A stretch of 64,000 nt of DNA from Isoetes taiwanensis. Its lineage: Eukaryota; Streptophyta; Lycopodiopsida; Isoetales; Isoetaceae. The notes beneath the pieces were generated by a model. The model did no database searches. It was not told the origin of the DNA and saw only the letters and a program-made list of their open reading frames with translations. The position numbers and the translations under genes were made by a program. The stretch spans positions 16,755,563-16,819,562 of the forward strand of contig JAJEKV010000021.1 of NCBI GenBank assembly GCA_021234155.1, read 5' to 3'. Below are positions 1-10,321 of this stretch, piece after piece; the stretch's first letter is position 1, and each line of letters starts with the position of its first letter.

Positions 1-824
1 GTGGGAAATCAAAAATACCTGATAAAGAATCAGACCCGAATCAGAGATACCTGCACCGTTTTCCTATGAAGTTACAGTATTATGTGGCTGCACATACAAT
101 TACGGCATCACTTATCCTGTAACAGAGTAAGACTCAGGCCAGCATAGATTCGGCCATGCCGTTTTAAGCAAAAGGGAAAAACATTTTAGATTATGCAGAA
201 GAAAAACACGTACCGTCAAGAATAGCATCAAGTTCAGCATTGGCAGTGAGAAATTGAGTTTTTGTAGCCGCCCAACCCATGTCTTTGTGGCTGACGAAGC
301 CAATCAGCCAACTGACATAAGCTCCAGCATACTTGGGCTCACGGAATCCAGGGGCCCGTTTATGGCACTGAGGTCGGATTTGGCTCTGCAAAAATATCCA
401 CTGTACAGGGAATGAAGCCGTCCAAAAATTACTTCGGCCTGTTTTCTTAAGGAGAAGTGCCCAATGTGGTCGGATTAGCTGTGGCCAGGCTATGTGCATA
501 CCAAGAACTCTGCTATATTGTGCATGCCGGAATCAGTTTGGGCATTTTCATTTGGAGAACACTTGGAATTGAACCTTCCCTTGCTCACGTCAAGCTTTCC
601 GACAATATCCGCTTCCCGACAATATCCGCTTCCCGACAATATGCTGATGTCGCTGGAATTTTTAAGGCAAAAGAAAAAAAAGAAACAAAAATAGACCCCT
701 TCGTTCTTTTCCCTTCCCCAAGCACTCATAACAAAGGTCGGCGGAAAAATAAAAAACAAAAAAAGACACATTGACACTTCATTGGGGCATTTAATGCCCC
801 AATATGTATTCACCTTCCAGGCAA
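1..824. other. No gene recognised
   Basis: I see no convincing coding region. A short direct repeat of a ccgacaatatccgcttc unit lies at about 598-640. Candidate reading frames are short, overlap one another on both strands and match no family I know. Confidence 0.5.
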
Positions 825-837
825 ATTCTTAGGCACA

Positions 838-1062
838 TTCAACGATCGAGATTATTGCTTCCCCATTTGATCCAACGGTATGAAGCCATGCTGCATTCAT
901 CATGCATGACCCATGCATGCCTCCATGCATGCCCATAAGAAATGGATGGCAACGATGCTGCCACCTCACTGGCCCCAGCTTAAATGGACGGCATCCGGGC
1001 ATGTATGAATCAGACACATTATATACCAAAGTTTTATGATATACCTTTATATATATAACTGA
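838..1062 (+). repeat. Module A repeat, copy 1 (uninterrupted)
   Basis: A roughly 220-bp dispersed repeat with close relatives at 2374-2611 and 5871-6102. It starts near gatccaacggt, carries a run of CATGCATG (RY/Sph-like) motifs at about 902-932, then a conserved stretch with cacctcactggcccca, and ends gatatacctttatatatata followed by actga. This is the most diverged of the three copies but is unbroken at its right end. That makes it an empty site for the Helitron-like insertion at 6103. No terminal inverted repeat is visible, so its class is unknown. Confidence 0.75.
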
Positions 1063-1124
1063 CAAGTGGTTCTACTATGAGGGACTGCACAAATTCGACC
1101 GGAAGCCAATGCAAAGTCATTCAA

Positions 1125-2002
1125 TGAAGATTCTATAAGCATTCCCCTAGATTCTTTATGATTCTATGAAGATTTCCCTAGATTCTCAAAGATTTTATGA
1201 AGATTCCCTTATATCTCCTATGTTCACAAAGATTCTTTTTAGATTCTTCTAGATTTCCAAAGATTATGCCAAGATTCTTCAAGATTCTCCAAGATTTTAT
1301 GAAGATTCCTCTAAATTTCCTTATATTTCCCTAGATTCAGAGAAGTTCTCTTGATATTTCCCAAGATTCCCCAAGATTCCCTCTAGATTCCCTAAGATTT
1401 TATGTAGTTCTATTGAATTCTCCAAGATTTGATGAAGATTCTCCTAGATTCCTTTAGATTATAGGAAAATTCTCCATGATTCTCCAAGATTCTATCATGA
1501 TTTCACTAGATTCTCAAGCCTTTAGAAAGATTCCCTTAGATTCCCAAAGATTCTCTTAAGATTCATCTAGATTCTCTAAGATCCTATGAAGATTCCCTTA
1601 GACTTTACATGATTCCATCAAGATTCCTCTAGATTCTTAAAGGTTCTATGAAGATTCCCTTAGATCCCCTTAATTTCTCAAAGATTCTCTCGTGATTCCT
1701 ATAGGTTCCCTTTGATTTTCCAAAGGTTCTCTTGAGATTCCCTTTGATTCCCAAAGATTCTCTTGAGATTCCCATAGATTCTATAAAGATTACTCTAGAT
1801 TCTCCAAGATTGCATCAAGATTCCTCTAGATTCTCTATGTATTTATGAAGATTCCTTTAGATCCCCTCAGATTCCTATGGATTCCCTTTAGATTCCCTAA
1901 GATTCTCTTGGAATTCCTCTAGATTCTCTAAGACCTCTGACGATTCCCCACATTCCTATAAATTACTATGAATTTCGTAAAATTCTAATATTCCAAAAGA
2001 TT
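1125..2002. repeat. Degenerate AGATTC-rich array
   Basis: Nearly 900 bp built from variants of agattcyctwagattct, with agattc or gattct recurring every 10 to 20 bases and frequent tatgaagattcc words. Units drift in sequence and spacing, so it looks like an old simple satellite. A shorter array of the same character in the opposite sense lies at about 15571-15815. No coding potential. Confidence 0.8.
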
Positions 2003-2373
2003 CTTAGTCTTCGATCACATTGGCTACAACTGTGACGAAATAGTGTCAAAGTACCACTCATTGGAAAGCTCTTGACGAGAGGAATCCAATGGCGTGGGTC
2101 CCACCTTCATCCGACCCCTCTACCGCAAGCTACGTGCCTTTGAAGGCAATTAAACAAAAGGAAGCTTCCTAGAAAGTCTAATCATAAATATTTTGCCACC
2201 TCATCACTTTTTTTATTAATGAGGGTGACATCTTTTTATTAATGAGGGTGACACCTCACCTCCTTTAAAAAAAAATCAATTTAATATTAAAAAGTTAATG
2301 GTTAGGATTTATGCTCACCTTTTGATCTAACGGTTAAGATCTGCTACACCAAAGTCACTTTAAGGGACCTTCC
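2003..2373. other. Intergenic, no gene
   Basis: Low-complexity sequence with two adjacent copies of ctttttattaatgagggtgaca near 2209-2255. A diverged relative of the module A left end, with the words gatctaacggttaagatc, lies near 2320. Nothing coding. Confidence 0.5.
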
Positions 2374-2611
2374 TTGCACCTTCCTTACAAAAAATCAAGG
2401 GCTAAGATTTATCCTCCCCCTTTGATCCAACGGTCCGGGGATGTGGTGCATGCCCCCATGCATGACCCATGCATGCCTCCATGCATGCCCATAAGGAATG
2501 GATGGCCCTGATGCTGCCACCTCACTGGCCCCACCTTAAACGGACGGCATCCGGACATGTATGAATCAAACACATTATATAGAAAAGTTTCGTGATATAC
2601 CTTTATATATA
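2374..2611 (+). repeat. Module A repeat, copy 2
   Basis: Nearly identical to the copy at 5871-6102 from ttgcaccttccttac through the CATGCATG cluster (about 2454-2490) to gatatacctttatatata. At its right end it directly meets the minus-strand Helitron-like 3' terminus at 2612. An antisense reading frame of 84 codons crosses it, but I treat this as a by-product of the repeat. Confidence 0.8.
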
Positions 2612-2657
2612 CAAGAAACTTATCGCGGCGGCCAAGGCCGCCGCGAACGTTTCTCTT
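2612..2657 (-). mobile_element. Helitron-like 3' terminus (minus orientation)
   Basis: Read on the minus strand this is gggaagagaaacgttcg, then a perfect hairpin of two 10-base arms (CGCGGCGGCC, 2624-2633 and 2636-2645) around a 2-base loop, then gataagttt and CTTG ending at 2612, followed by T. The hairpin-to-end distance is 12 bases, as at 8304 and 19232. The matching 5' end, which should lie to the right, was not found. Confidence 0.6.
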
Positions 2658-3030
2658 CCCCAACTCGTCTCTTCAAATGTTTTCGCTCTCAAATTTAAGG
2701 ATTTGAATACGTTTGTTTGAACCATTTCAAATTCAAGCCAAAAAGTGGGTCTATTAACAATTCAAACCAATAAGTCGGTCACGAAGTGCTTGACTGCCAC
2801 GATAGATTCCGCGCGACAATGATTGTCTCCCACCGCAATAATCTCTTATAGTAATTAGGTCTCAAGATAACTAACACATAATTCTTAGAGTGCTTTCCTA
2901 TGGGCAGAAAATCTCCAGGTTTCCTGAAGGTCTAGTCTGCTATTCCGATGTTCCCATGGGCTAAGAACCTGAGTGGCCCGACGATTACTTTTGGACCTGG
3001 GCCTGACCTCATCCAGTCCGGTCAGGCCCA
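2658..3030. other. No gene recognised
   Basis: A roughly 370-bp stretch without a recognisable gene or element. It would be interior sequence of the element ending at 2612 if that element extends rightward. Confidence 0.4.
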
Positions 3031-3039
3031 TGGGAAAGC

Positions 3040-3400
3040 CCCTTATACACTTACAAATATTAATAAACATGTAATTTACATATCTTGTGAGGTATGTGTT
3101 AAACCATGTCTTCTCTAGCCTTATACACTTACAAATATTAAACATGTAATTTACATATCTTGTGAGGTATGTGTTAAACCATGTCTTCTCTGACTATAGG
3201 ATAGGATGCAGTTTATGCTTACACATTATTTACAAATGATTAAATATTGTAATTTACACGTGCGATACGTGTTAAACAATGTCTTTTGACTTATGCTTAC
3301 ACATATTTACAAATAATCAAATATTGTTATTTACATATGTGTGAGGGATGTGTTAAACGATGTCTTTTGCCACCATAGGATAGGATGCACAAGTTGCAAT
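3040..3400. repeat. Four-unit tandem repeat
   Basis: Four adjacent units of about 70 to 90 bp, beginning near 3046, 3118, 3210 and 3290. They share the order cttatacactt or cttacacat, then tttacaaat, then atttacatat, then gtgttaaac and atgtctt. The first two are almost identical; the last two are diverged and separated by a cataggataggatgca word. No coding signal. Confidence 0.75.
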
Positions 3401-3759
3401 ACCTACATTCAAATTTGAGAGAGAGTTAGGATTTTCTAATGACATTTGCATATTTGATGTTTACAATTTTACATTTGTTTCCTCTAAGGTTTCTAAGCTT
3501 GTGTTATGTTTTATTTGTCATTTTCTCACTGCTAGTCATCTTCGTGTAATTTTGGTATTGACTGGTTTGAGAGGCGAAAAAAAAATAACGTTGTTTTTAC
3601 TTGCTCTTGAGCTACTGAACTGGTTGGTTTTAAAGGACCTAAAGACAATCTATCGAGAATTTTCTACAAAACGTTTGCAATGTTTTAGCCACAGGCGCTT
3701 CTAGTATTGTATGTGTTCACTGACATTAAAGCCCGTGCTAAAGATGCAGACCTATAAGC
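3401..3759. other. Intergenic, no gene
   Basis: AT-rich sequence with no family match. It may include 3' flank of the minus-strand protease pseudogene that follows. Confidence 0.4.
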
Positions 3760-5160
3760 ATTTGTTGTTGCTTTTTTGCTTTTGCATAATGCATTGGGTT
3801 TTGAAGACAAAGACATTACCACACATATTCTTCCCCGAGATCCATGTGAAAGTAGCCCTTGAGTCCCCATGATTAAGCCCCATGAATTCTTTATAATCCA
3901 ATTATGGCAAGCCAGTCTGCTGCGATTGTATCCCACCCTCTCTGTTGTATCCCACTAACACAAAGCATGGTTCACATTCTCGCAATATAAAGGAAGAGAA
4001 ATCAAATTTACACACTTATATCCAAACCTCAGTTTAAAAGCTTGGAGAAATGAATCAGCTTACAAAGCGACATCGGATCTACACTCGGAACTAGTATACA
4101 CACACCATCAGATAACATAAAATCGTCTGTAGCCTCATATGCTACAGATCACTGTCTCTTCAAACCCTCTTTGCATCTATAAGCTCTTCTTGAATTCGAA
4201 TATTGCATGTCATTTATTCATTTGATGGTATTATAGAATAAAAATGAACACGCTACCGTTGAAATGTTGACAACATCATACACTTGCACCAATAGAATTC
4301 TGAGAAAATTTGCGGTGCCCATCGGCCTGTATATGGATATGCCTCCTCCGTGTCCAATCCACCATTGTATTTTATATACTCAAATGCTTGAGATGGCAAA
4401 CCTCCATCACATCCAAAATTGTTAAAGTCACCCGGCCACAGTCTACCAATTCTTTGATAAAAGAACATATTCTCCGGTTGCTTGTGTATGAGCTGCCTCC
4501 AAAGCTCCCTGTTGTCTTTGCATGTCACTCATATGTTTCAGGATGAAAACCTTATTGTTGTTTATAGTGTTTATGTACACGAATGTCCAACAAGAGCCAC
4601 AATCACCTTGGTCCTTTACGGGGGGCTTACTATCTTATCGTCGCGCCAATCTTTCTAGATTATGGTGAACAATAACCTCTCATGTTAGAGGCAAGGAAGG
4701 GCAAAAATAATTAGTGAATGTGTCTAACCCTGAATTGGTGCTGCAACATTAGACAATTACATGATTTCCTTTTGTAGCTGAACAATCTTGAGACTCAAAT
4801 AGATGGGTTTTCGGAACTCCTCCCATGTCATATCAGCAAACTCTGCCATCATATGCATAACATAGTAATGTTTACAACTTTACATTTTGTATTAGGGTCT
4901 TCTTCATTCTTGAACAACCCACCTGTACCGAAAAAAAAGTCAAAGCGGTTTGAACGTCTCGTTTACTGCAAGCATGTAAGGAAGATTCCTACTATTTGTT
5001 TTCTCAATGAGCTCCAGACTTCTCTGGAAAGCAGCAAAACGAGATTGAAGCTCCCCTTTTGAGGAATACATTTTTTTATACCTGTGTAATTCAATGTTTT
5101 GATATGTGGATCGCTCTGAAGAAATCCTTGATAAGTATGCCGGTGGAGCATGTCTACTAT
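3760..5160 (-). pseudogene. Aleurain-like papain-family cysteine protease, broken
   Basis: Reading the minus strand from 5160 to 3760, pieces of a vacuolar aleurain/cathepsin H-type protease (C1A) appear in order. There is a prodomain stretch (SRFAAFQRSLELIEKTN near 5000), MAEFADMTWEEFRK near 4850, and QDCSATKG near 4780. Then come the active-site block QGDCGSCWTF near 4590, [20 protein letters not shown] near 4490, and [20 protein letters not shown] near 4400. The histidine region VNHAL lies near 3970 and IIKNSWG near 3895. The catalytic Cys, His and Asn positions are all recognisable. The gene is broken: the frame shifts after LVDCG, after AYPYTG and around the His region, and the signal peptide exon is not recognisable. 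GT-AG introns are still visible in places. A MITE lies immediately upstream at 5254-5554. Confidence 0.85.
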
Positions 5161-5244
5161 GGGTCTCTAGAGACAGCGAAATCTGAAGAAAAGAATCATA
5201 GCTAAGCACTTGATTAGCCACAGAGCCCAGAAAAATGATCTGCT

Positions 5245-5563
5245 CCAATCTTGGGTGACTTCTAGTTTGCGGCCCCCCCCCCTCTGTCCCGGTGAACACT
5301 ACAGCCTGCAGCAGGTGAATAAGACAAAACAGGCGAAAGAAGACAAAAAAACACTGTTTGATTCTCGCACGCCTTCGTTCCACTGTTTGATTCTCGCCAA
5401 CAATCAACCCTAACAACCACCAATCAACCCCAACAACCCGAGTGACAAAAACAGTCAATCTTGATGTATTTCACGTCGCGACAAAGAAGACTGCTTGTTG
5501 GCTGTCGTGTTCACCGGGACAGGGGGGGGGGGGCCCGCAAACTAGAAACTAGCCCCAATCTTG
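5245..5563. mobile_element. MULE-type MITE with 9-bp target duplication
   Basis: A 301-bp element (5254-5554) flanked by the 9-base direct repeat CCAATCTTG (5245-5253 and 5555-5563). The ends are inverted repeats of about 50 bp: ctagtttgcgg, a run of 10 to 12 C, then ctgtcccggtgaacac on the left, and its complement on the right. The interior holds caatcaaccc-type short repeats and no coding frame. The 9-base duplication and long TIRs fit Mutator-like elements. It is probably non-autonomous. Confidence 0.75.
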
Positions 5564-5870
5564 CTACAGACGTTTTTTGAGTTGAGGCCTTTTACCTGCT
5601 ACAGAAGTGCCAAAGAAGCAGACGTTGGAGCCTTTGAGGAAGTGCCGCAGGAGCCGAAAAAGCCCTTGAAGAAGCACCGGACCATATAGGCAAGAGGCGG
5701 AGCAGAAAGAAGCGCCATAGCAGCAGCTCGCGTTACAAATAATTGACGGAGGAGATAGTTTGAATAACACGTGTTATGTAAATAGAGAACTAGATTGCGG
5801 CGCAGAAAAAATCTGCACGACAAAAACAGAAAATAGAAATAGGAAGCTAACTTATATATGTGTAGATAAC
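5564..5870. other. Gap between MITE and module A
   Basis: About 300 bp with a minus-strand reading frame that could be a remnant of the protease gene's 5' region, but I cannot align it. No other feature seen. Confidence 0.35.
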
Positions 5871-6102
5871 TTGCACCTTCCTTACAAAAAATCAAGGGCT
5901 AAGATTTATCCTCCCCCTTTGATCCAACGGTCCGGGGATGTGGTGCATGCCCCCATGCATGACCCATGCATGCCTCCATGCATGCCCATAAGGAATGGAT
6001 GGCCCTGATGCTGCCACCTCACTGGCCCCACCTTAAATGGACGGCATCCGGGCATGTATGAATCAAACACATTATATAGAAAAGTTTCATGATATACCTT
6101 TA
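5871..6102 (+). repeat. Module A repeat, copy 3 (interrupted)
   Basis: Nearly identical to 2374-2611 from ttgcaccttccttac to gatataccttta. The CATGCATG cluster lies at about 5945-5985. At 6102 the repeat is cut by a Helitron-like element. The 13 bases that complete it, TATATATAACTGA, lie at 8305-8317, exactly matching 1050-1062 in copy 1. Confidence 0.85.
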
Positions 6103-6129
6103 TCAAACCATATATAAAGGATGTTCCCC

Positions 6130-6330
6130 GCTTATTTTCTTTGATGAGAAAAAAACCTGGGTTCGACACGTGCCCTTGAAAAAGCTGGGTTTGACACGTG
6201 CCCTTGAAAAAGAAGGAAAAAAAACTTCGGACGTTCCCCGCTTATATAGGTCCGTTTGATGAAACAAATCCTGAGATCGACACGTGCCCTTGAAAAAAAA
6301 GGGAAAAAAAACTTTGACGGTTCTGTTGGC
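6130..6330 (+). promoter_or_regulatory. Three direct repeats with G-box (CACGTG)
   Basis: The unit ctgggttcgacacgtgccct, then tgaaaaa, occurs three times with CACGTG at 6067+100 (6167-6172), 6195-6200 and 6281-6286. The first and third are also preceded by a ttccccgcttat block. G-boxes bind plant bZIP and bHLH factors. The cluster lies just downstream of TATATAAAG in the Helitron-like 5' end, so it could act as a promoter. The parallel element at 15970 keeps one related gacacgtgtgg at about 16053. Confidence 0.55.
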
Positions 6331-7212
6331 ATGAAGCACGCCTCAAAAAGCTCTGCTCAAACATGCAAATCCGTCCTCTTTCCTATTTTGTTTCACGTCA
6401 AATTTGGGCGACCAAAACGATTCTGGGATGCATCGTCCCCTTAGGATTCCCGAACCGGGCGGAATTTTTCGATTGGCGGGGAAGGCAATGGAGAATGAGG
6501 TAAGCGGTTAAGGCGGGAAATCGTGGGTCTCTTGCTTCAAAAACTGAAACAAGACAGTCGAGGTTTTGCAGAGCTCAATTACGGCAATCTATGCCCTAGC
6601 CTTTATAAGAATATATTAGGGTTCTTGAGCTGTACTTCCCGACCGATTGAAAGCAAGAAAATTTTCGAAACCCGAAACCCATCAATCGTACTTCCCGCTT
6701 GCCTCAACACCGCATAAAATCAGATTTGGTTTTGCAAAACTCGATTTTGGGCCTTGAGGGTTCTTGGGGAATTTTAATTTCTTCATCGCCCGGGGGGGCA
6801 AAACAAATTAAATCGCTAATTAGATTCATGCATTGGGGAACGAAAAAGAATGTGGCACGCAGGCGAGGACAAAGTGAATCTAGAACAAAAAAACGAATTT
6901 TTGGGAAATTGATCCAACACAATCCATGCAACGCATTTGGGTTGTAGATCGTGTTTTTATTTCTTACGCATGTTTGAGACTTCGGAGAATAGGGATAGGC
7001 GCCCAATGGGCCAAGGCACATTGGATCATTGATATCACCCGCTTCGTTTGCGAGAAAAGGTTGTTTTGGGTGTTCTCAATTGAGGCGAGATGAGCGCCAA
7101 TGTTTCAAAGATCGAATGCAGCTCCCTTGGCATGTGAGGGCATCCAACAGATCCTTTCATGCAATCCTATCCTATCCTATCCTTTCATGCAATCCCAACA
7201 GATCCTGCCCAA

Positions 7213-7446
7213 ATGGCTGATTCTGAATTGCTTCAAGTTTCTGTTTATGGAGATCGGCTATCTTATCCTGGAGAAGAATCTGCTCGTCGGTCATACCAGA
7301 GGGAGAATAAGAATTTGGAACGGGGAGTTTTTCACGAATGTATAAAGCAGCGGGTCTCAATCGGTCTGGGCTATGGAAATCGGGACATCTGGGGGCAAGA
7401 TTTTGTATCGGTTTCGAAATTTCTGTGCCAGAAATGGGTAACTTAA
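7213..7446 (+). CDS. Hypothetical 77-residue frame in Helitron-like element
   Basis: An open frame begins MADSELLQVSVYGDRLSYPG and ends in TAA at 7444. An upstream in-frame ATG at 7159 would add a segment encoded by a cctatcc microsatellite, so 7213 is the better start. The upstream kilobase looks like a plant 5' leader. I do not recognise the protein. It has acidic and basic residues in the middle and no membrane segment. It may be the first exon of a captured host gene whose later exons were not captured. Expression is unproven. Confidence 0.3.
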   Translation: MADSELLQVSVYGDRLSYPGEESARRSYQRENKNLERGVFHECIKQRVSIGLGYGNRDIWGQDFVSVSKFLCQKWVT

Positions 7447-8317
7447 AGAGAATTGGGATCTTGAGACAATTTGAGGAGGCAAGATTTGCTGGCCATTTTG
7501 TGGAGAAACAAGCTCTCGTTTTGCCTTGGCCACTGCAGATCGAAGTAAAGAATACGGACCCAATGCGAGACTCACCATCTCCGATTCTCCTGTGCTCCAT
7601 GATCTTGCAGCAGAAAATAGCCTATAATTTTTGACACATTGGCTGGATCCAAGGAATTGCTAAACTCCTACTATGGCTGGTTGCGACTGTAGCATCCTAG
7701 TTTCATCTGTAGCTGCGTAGCTGCTTGGACTGTACCTGCCTGGATTGGATCGCTGGAAGCTCCATTAGATGTGTCCATTTTGGATCTTAGGGTCAGCTCC
7801 AGTCTGGAGGAGATCACAGAGTATTACAGAGTCTTGAAGTAGTCTTAATCGGATTATTTGGACTTGAACTATTTGTTAACGTTAGATACATGTGTAAAAG
7901 TGCTTTTATGCCATACCATAGGTGACCCATTAATTTCTGAACGACACAAATTCTTTCGCAAGACTACACATTGCATGATCTTTGCATGTAAGACTTTGAT
8001 TGATAATCTCTTTGCAGTATAAAGAGATTAAATATAGAGAATTAAATTGTGCAAAAATATAAAGGGAAAAACATGGGGGTGTGTATAGGGAAAATGTCTA
8101 TAGGTTTGTTTTTCATCAGCTATGATTTGTAGGTGGAAAATGTCTATAGGTTTGTTTTTCATCAGCTATGATGGCATGTTTGAGGAGATGATTCTCGAAT
8201 AAAACCCATGTCTTCAACCCTCCCACAGAAATTCTCCTTGCAAAAGTAAGTCAGGGAAGAGAAACGTTCGCGGCGGCCGCTAGGCCGCCGCGATAAGTTT
8301 CTTGTATATATAACTGA

Positions 8318-9679
8318 TAATATAACTGATAAAAAATACACCAAAATAGAAACAAATCCAGTAAACCAAACCAAACAAGCTGTTCAAATTGCCTTAAATG
8401 TACCATTTCTTATACAATACTCTACCAGAATCATAGTCCCAACCATTGTGAGAATACTCTCCCGCAATCTAAAACTGATTGTGCAAACTTTATGCCTTTA
8501 TATTATTTTATTGGACATATGTTTGACTACATTAAAAATATTATCATTAAGTTTCTTGGGAATGCAAGTTTTGTAAAGCCTATTTTCATAATGTTATAAG
8601 ATGAGCAATGAACCTACATGTTGATAGAAAGGTGCAACCACTGTGGATGTTTCAAACAATATAGAGTATTGACAAAGTGGAGCATGCTAGTTATGATATG
8701 ATTAGATTTCTAATGACTATGCAAGTCGGAATATTTATGGCAAGCAAGGTTTGCAATTGTGATTCTAAATAACAATGAATGCATACAAAACCAAGAGAAA
8801 ACATTTTACTAAAGCAAAATCTACATATTCTAGACTGACAGCAAGTATATGTGTCCAAGCCAAGGAATGTGAATGAAACTGGTAGAAGCAGAGCTTGGTA
8901 ACCAATTCTGGCATTGAGATTGTGGAAAGCAGGGTAATAAGTATCTTGAGGATTGAGCTTGGTAACATGTCCTATTTCTTGAAGATATAGATTCGTACTG
9001 ATAATCTTGTAGGAGTTCCTATTGTCGGGTTAAAAATGTGGGGGAATGAAAAGCCTTTCTCGAAGACATAGGAGCCCCAGGGGATATAAGAGTAGACGGA
9101 TGTTTTTTTGTTGTCAAAGTGGTATTAGATGGAGACCGTAGGGAATATGTTTTTGGAGTTATAAACCCAAGAGAAAATATTGAGGATTTTTCACTTGAAT
9201 AGATGAATTAGATAAAAGTTTTAGCTTTTCTTGAGTTCAATCTAATCGCCCCAATAAGCATGGAGTAGATAATTCCATAGAACCCATCTTGAAAGAAAAT
9301 TTTGAAGCCTTATTCAATCTGGTCAGGAGCTTTATCTCACATTTGCCTTGCTGAATGAATGCTTATATTTGAGCAGAGCGACTTGAATGAATATCTATTT
9401 TTGAGATGGGAATGCCCTTTTTCATCAAAAGGTTATATTGTCTATAGAAGAAATGGCCTGAATTAAAAGCCAACACTTACTTACAGGAATCAGCTGATTG
9501 GGAAACCCTAGTCCAGGACACGAGAAGAGGACAAAGGTGTCATTCTCACTCGCCCCTATGGGCCCCTTTAACAGCGGAAGCAAATACATCTACATCAGCA
9601 CTAGCAATAATAGTAACAAATAACTAGCACGAAGGGTAGTGAAAGCCATCTATCTGTCGCATCTGATACATCAGTATAA
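8318..9679. other. Intergenic, no gene
   Basis: AT-rich sequence without a recognisable gene. The part just before 9680 is probably the 3' untranslated region and downstream flank of the minus-strand TOM-like gene. Just upstream, inside the Helitron-like element, an exact tandem duplication of about 50 bp (gaaaatgtctataggtttg...) lies at 8085-8170. Confidence 0.4.
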
Positions 9680-10321
9680 CTATACATCATCATCAGAGCT
9701 CCCACCCAGCTCAGGCTGTTGAAAAATTTGTATGACTAAGAAAGAAATAAAGTTTTGGTCATACTCAGCTCGGGCAATTACCTCGGGCTTCAACCCACTA
9801 ATAAACTTCTCGATTAACTGTGTCACAGTCATAGTAGGTCCATATGCCGGCCGCAATGCCCTGAACTTATTAGCATATTCTTCCACAGTGTCCTCTTCCT
9901 CTTGGACAAGATTCTGGAATTTGAACTTAGCATATTCTTCCACAGTGTCCTCTTGGACAAGATTCTGGAAGTTGTTCATTTGTAAGTAATAAAGTTTGAA
10001 AGCGTCCTTAAAAGCATCCCATGAAATTTGGCTCAGAACCAAAAGATTATCTTTCTTATACTTATCCCACCATATCTTAGCGGGTCCAGTCATCAACATG
10101 TCAGCAATAGTTGCCTTTAGCAACTCTGGGGTTTTTTTTACTTTAAAATAAAACTCAATTCCCTTTAGCCATGCATCAGCATCCTCATCCCTGGTATCCT
10201 TACCACTGAAAGTCTCCCGTTTGAGCTGCTTCAGAACTTTATTAACTTCATCAAAGTCAGTTATGCTTGGAGGGTTATTGCTACCTCCAGCTCCTGAATT
10301 GTCACCCTCGTTTCCAGACAT
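9680..10321 (-). mobile_element. Retrotransposon gag segment fused to the TOM-like gene
   Basis: From MSGNEGDN at 10321 to the stop at 9680, 213 residues resemble a Ty3/gypsy capsid (retrotrans_gag). Recognisable parts are [40 protein letters not shown] and FISGLKPEV. There is no zinc knuckle and no pol. [14 protein letters not shown] occurs twice in tandem, so the gag part also carries a short internal duplication. No LTR was found next to it. Confidence 0.8.

Larger units (their letters stand above)
6103..8304 (+). mobile_element. Non-autonomous Helitron-like element with CTTG 3' end
   Basis: It starts TCAAACCATATATAAAG, a 17-base start shared with 15970. It ends gggaagagaaacgttcg, a perfect 10-base-arm hairpin (8269-8278 and 8283-8292), gataagttt, then CTTG at 8301-8304. 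It lies between A (6102) and T (8305) with no target duplication, and joining the flanks restores module A as seen in copy 1. TC start, subterminal hairpin and A/T insertion are Helitron hallmarks. CTTG departs from the usual CTRR. No Rep/helicase is encoded. Inside are a G-box repeat near the start, a 77-codon frame at 7213, and sequence resembling a captured plant promoter and 5' leader. A TATA-like motif sits within its first 17 bases. Confidence 0.78.

Noticed and set aside
4940-5458. 172-codon minus-strand frame as an intact protease N-terminus
   Set aside because: Its first half is MITE and spacer sequence read through. Only the last ~50 codons match the aleurain prodomain.
829-6169. 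Antisense reading frames of 78, 84 and 87 codons shared by the three module A copies (VYHETFLYNVFDSYM-type)
   Set aside because: They follow simply from nucleotide similarity of the repeat. They have no common start or end, cross CATGCATG runs and run opposite to the TATA-like end. Synonymous bias was not evident by eye.
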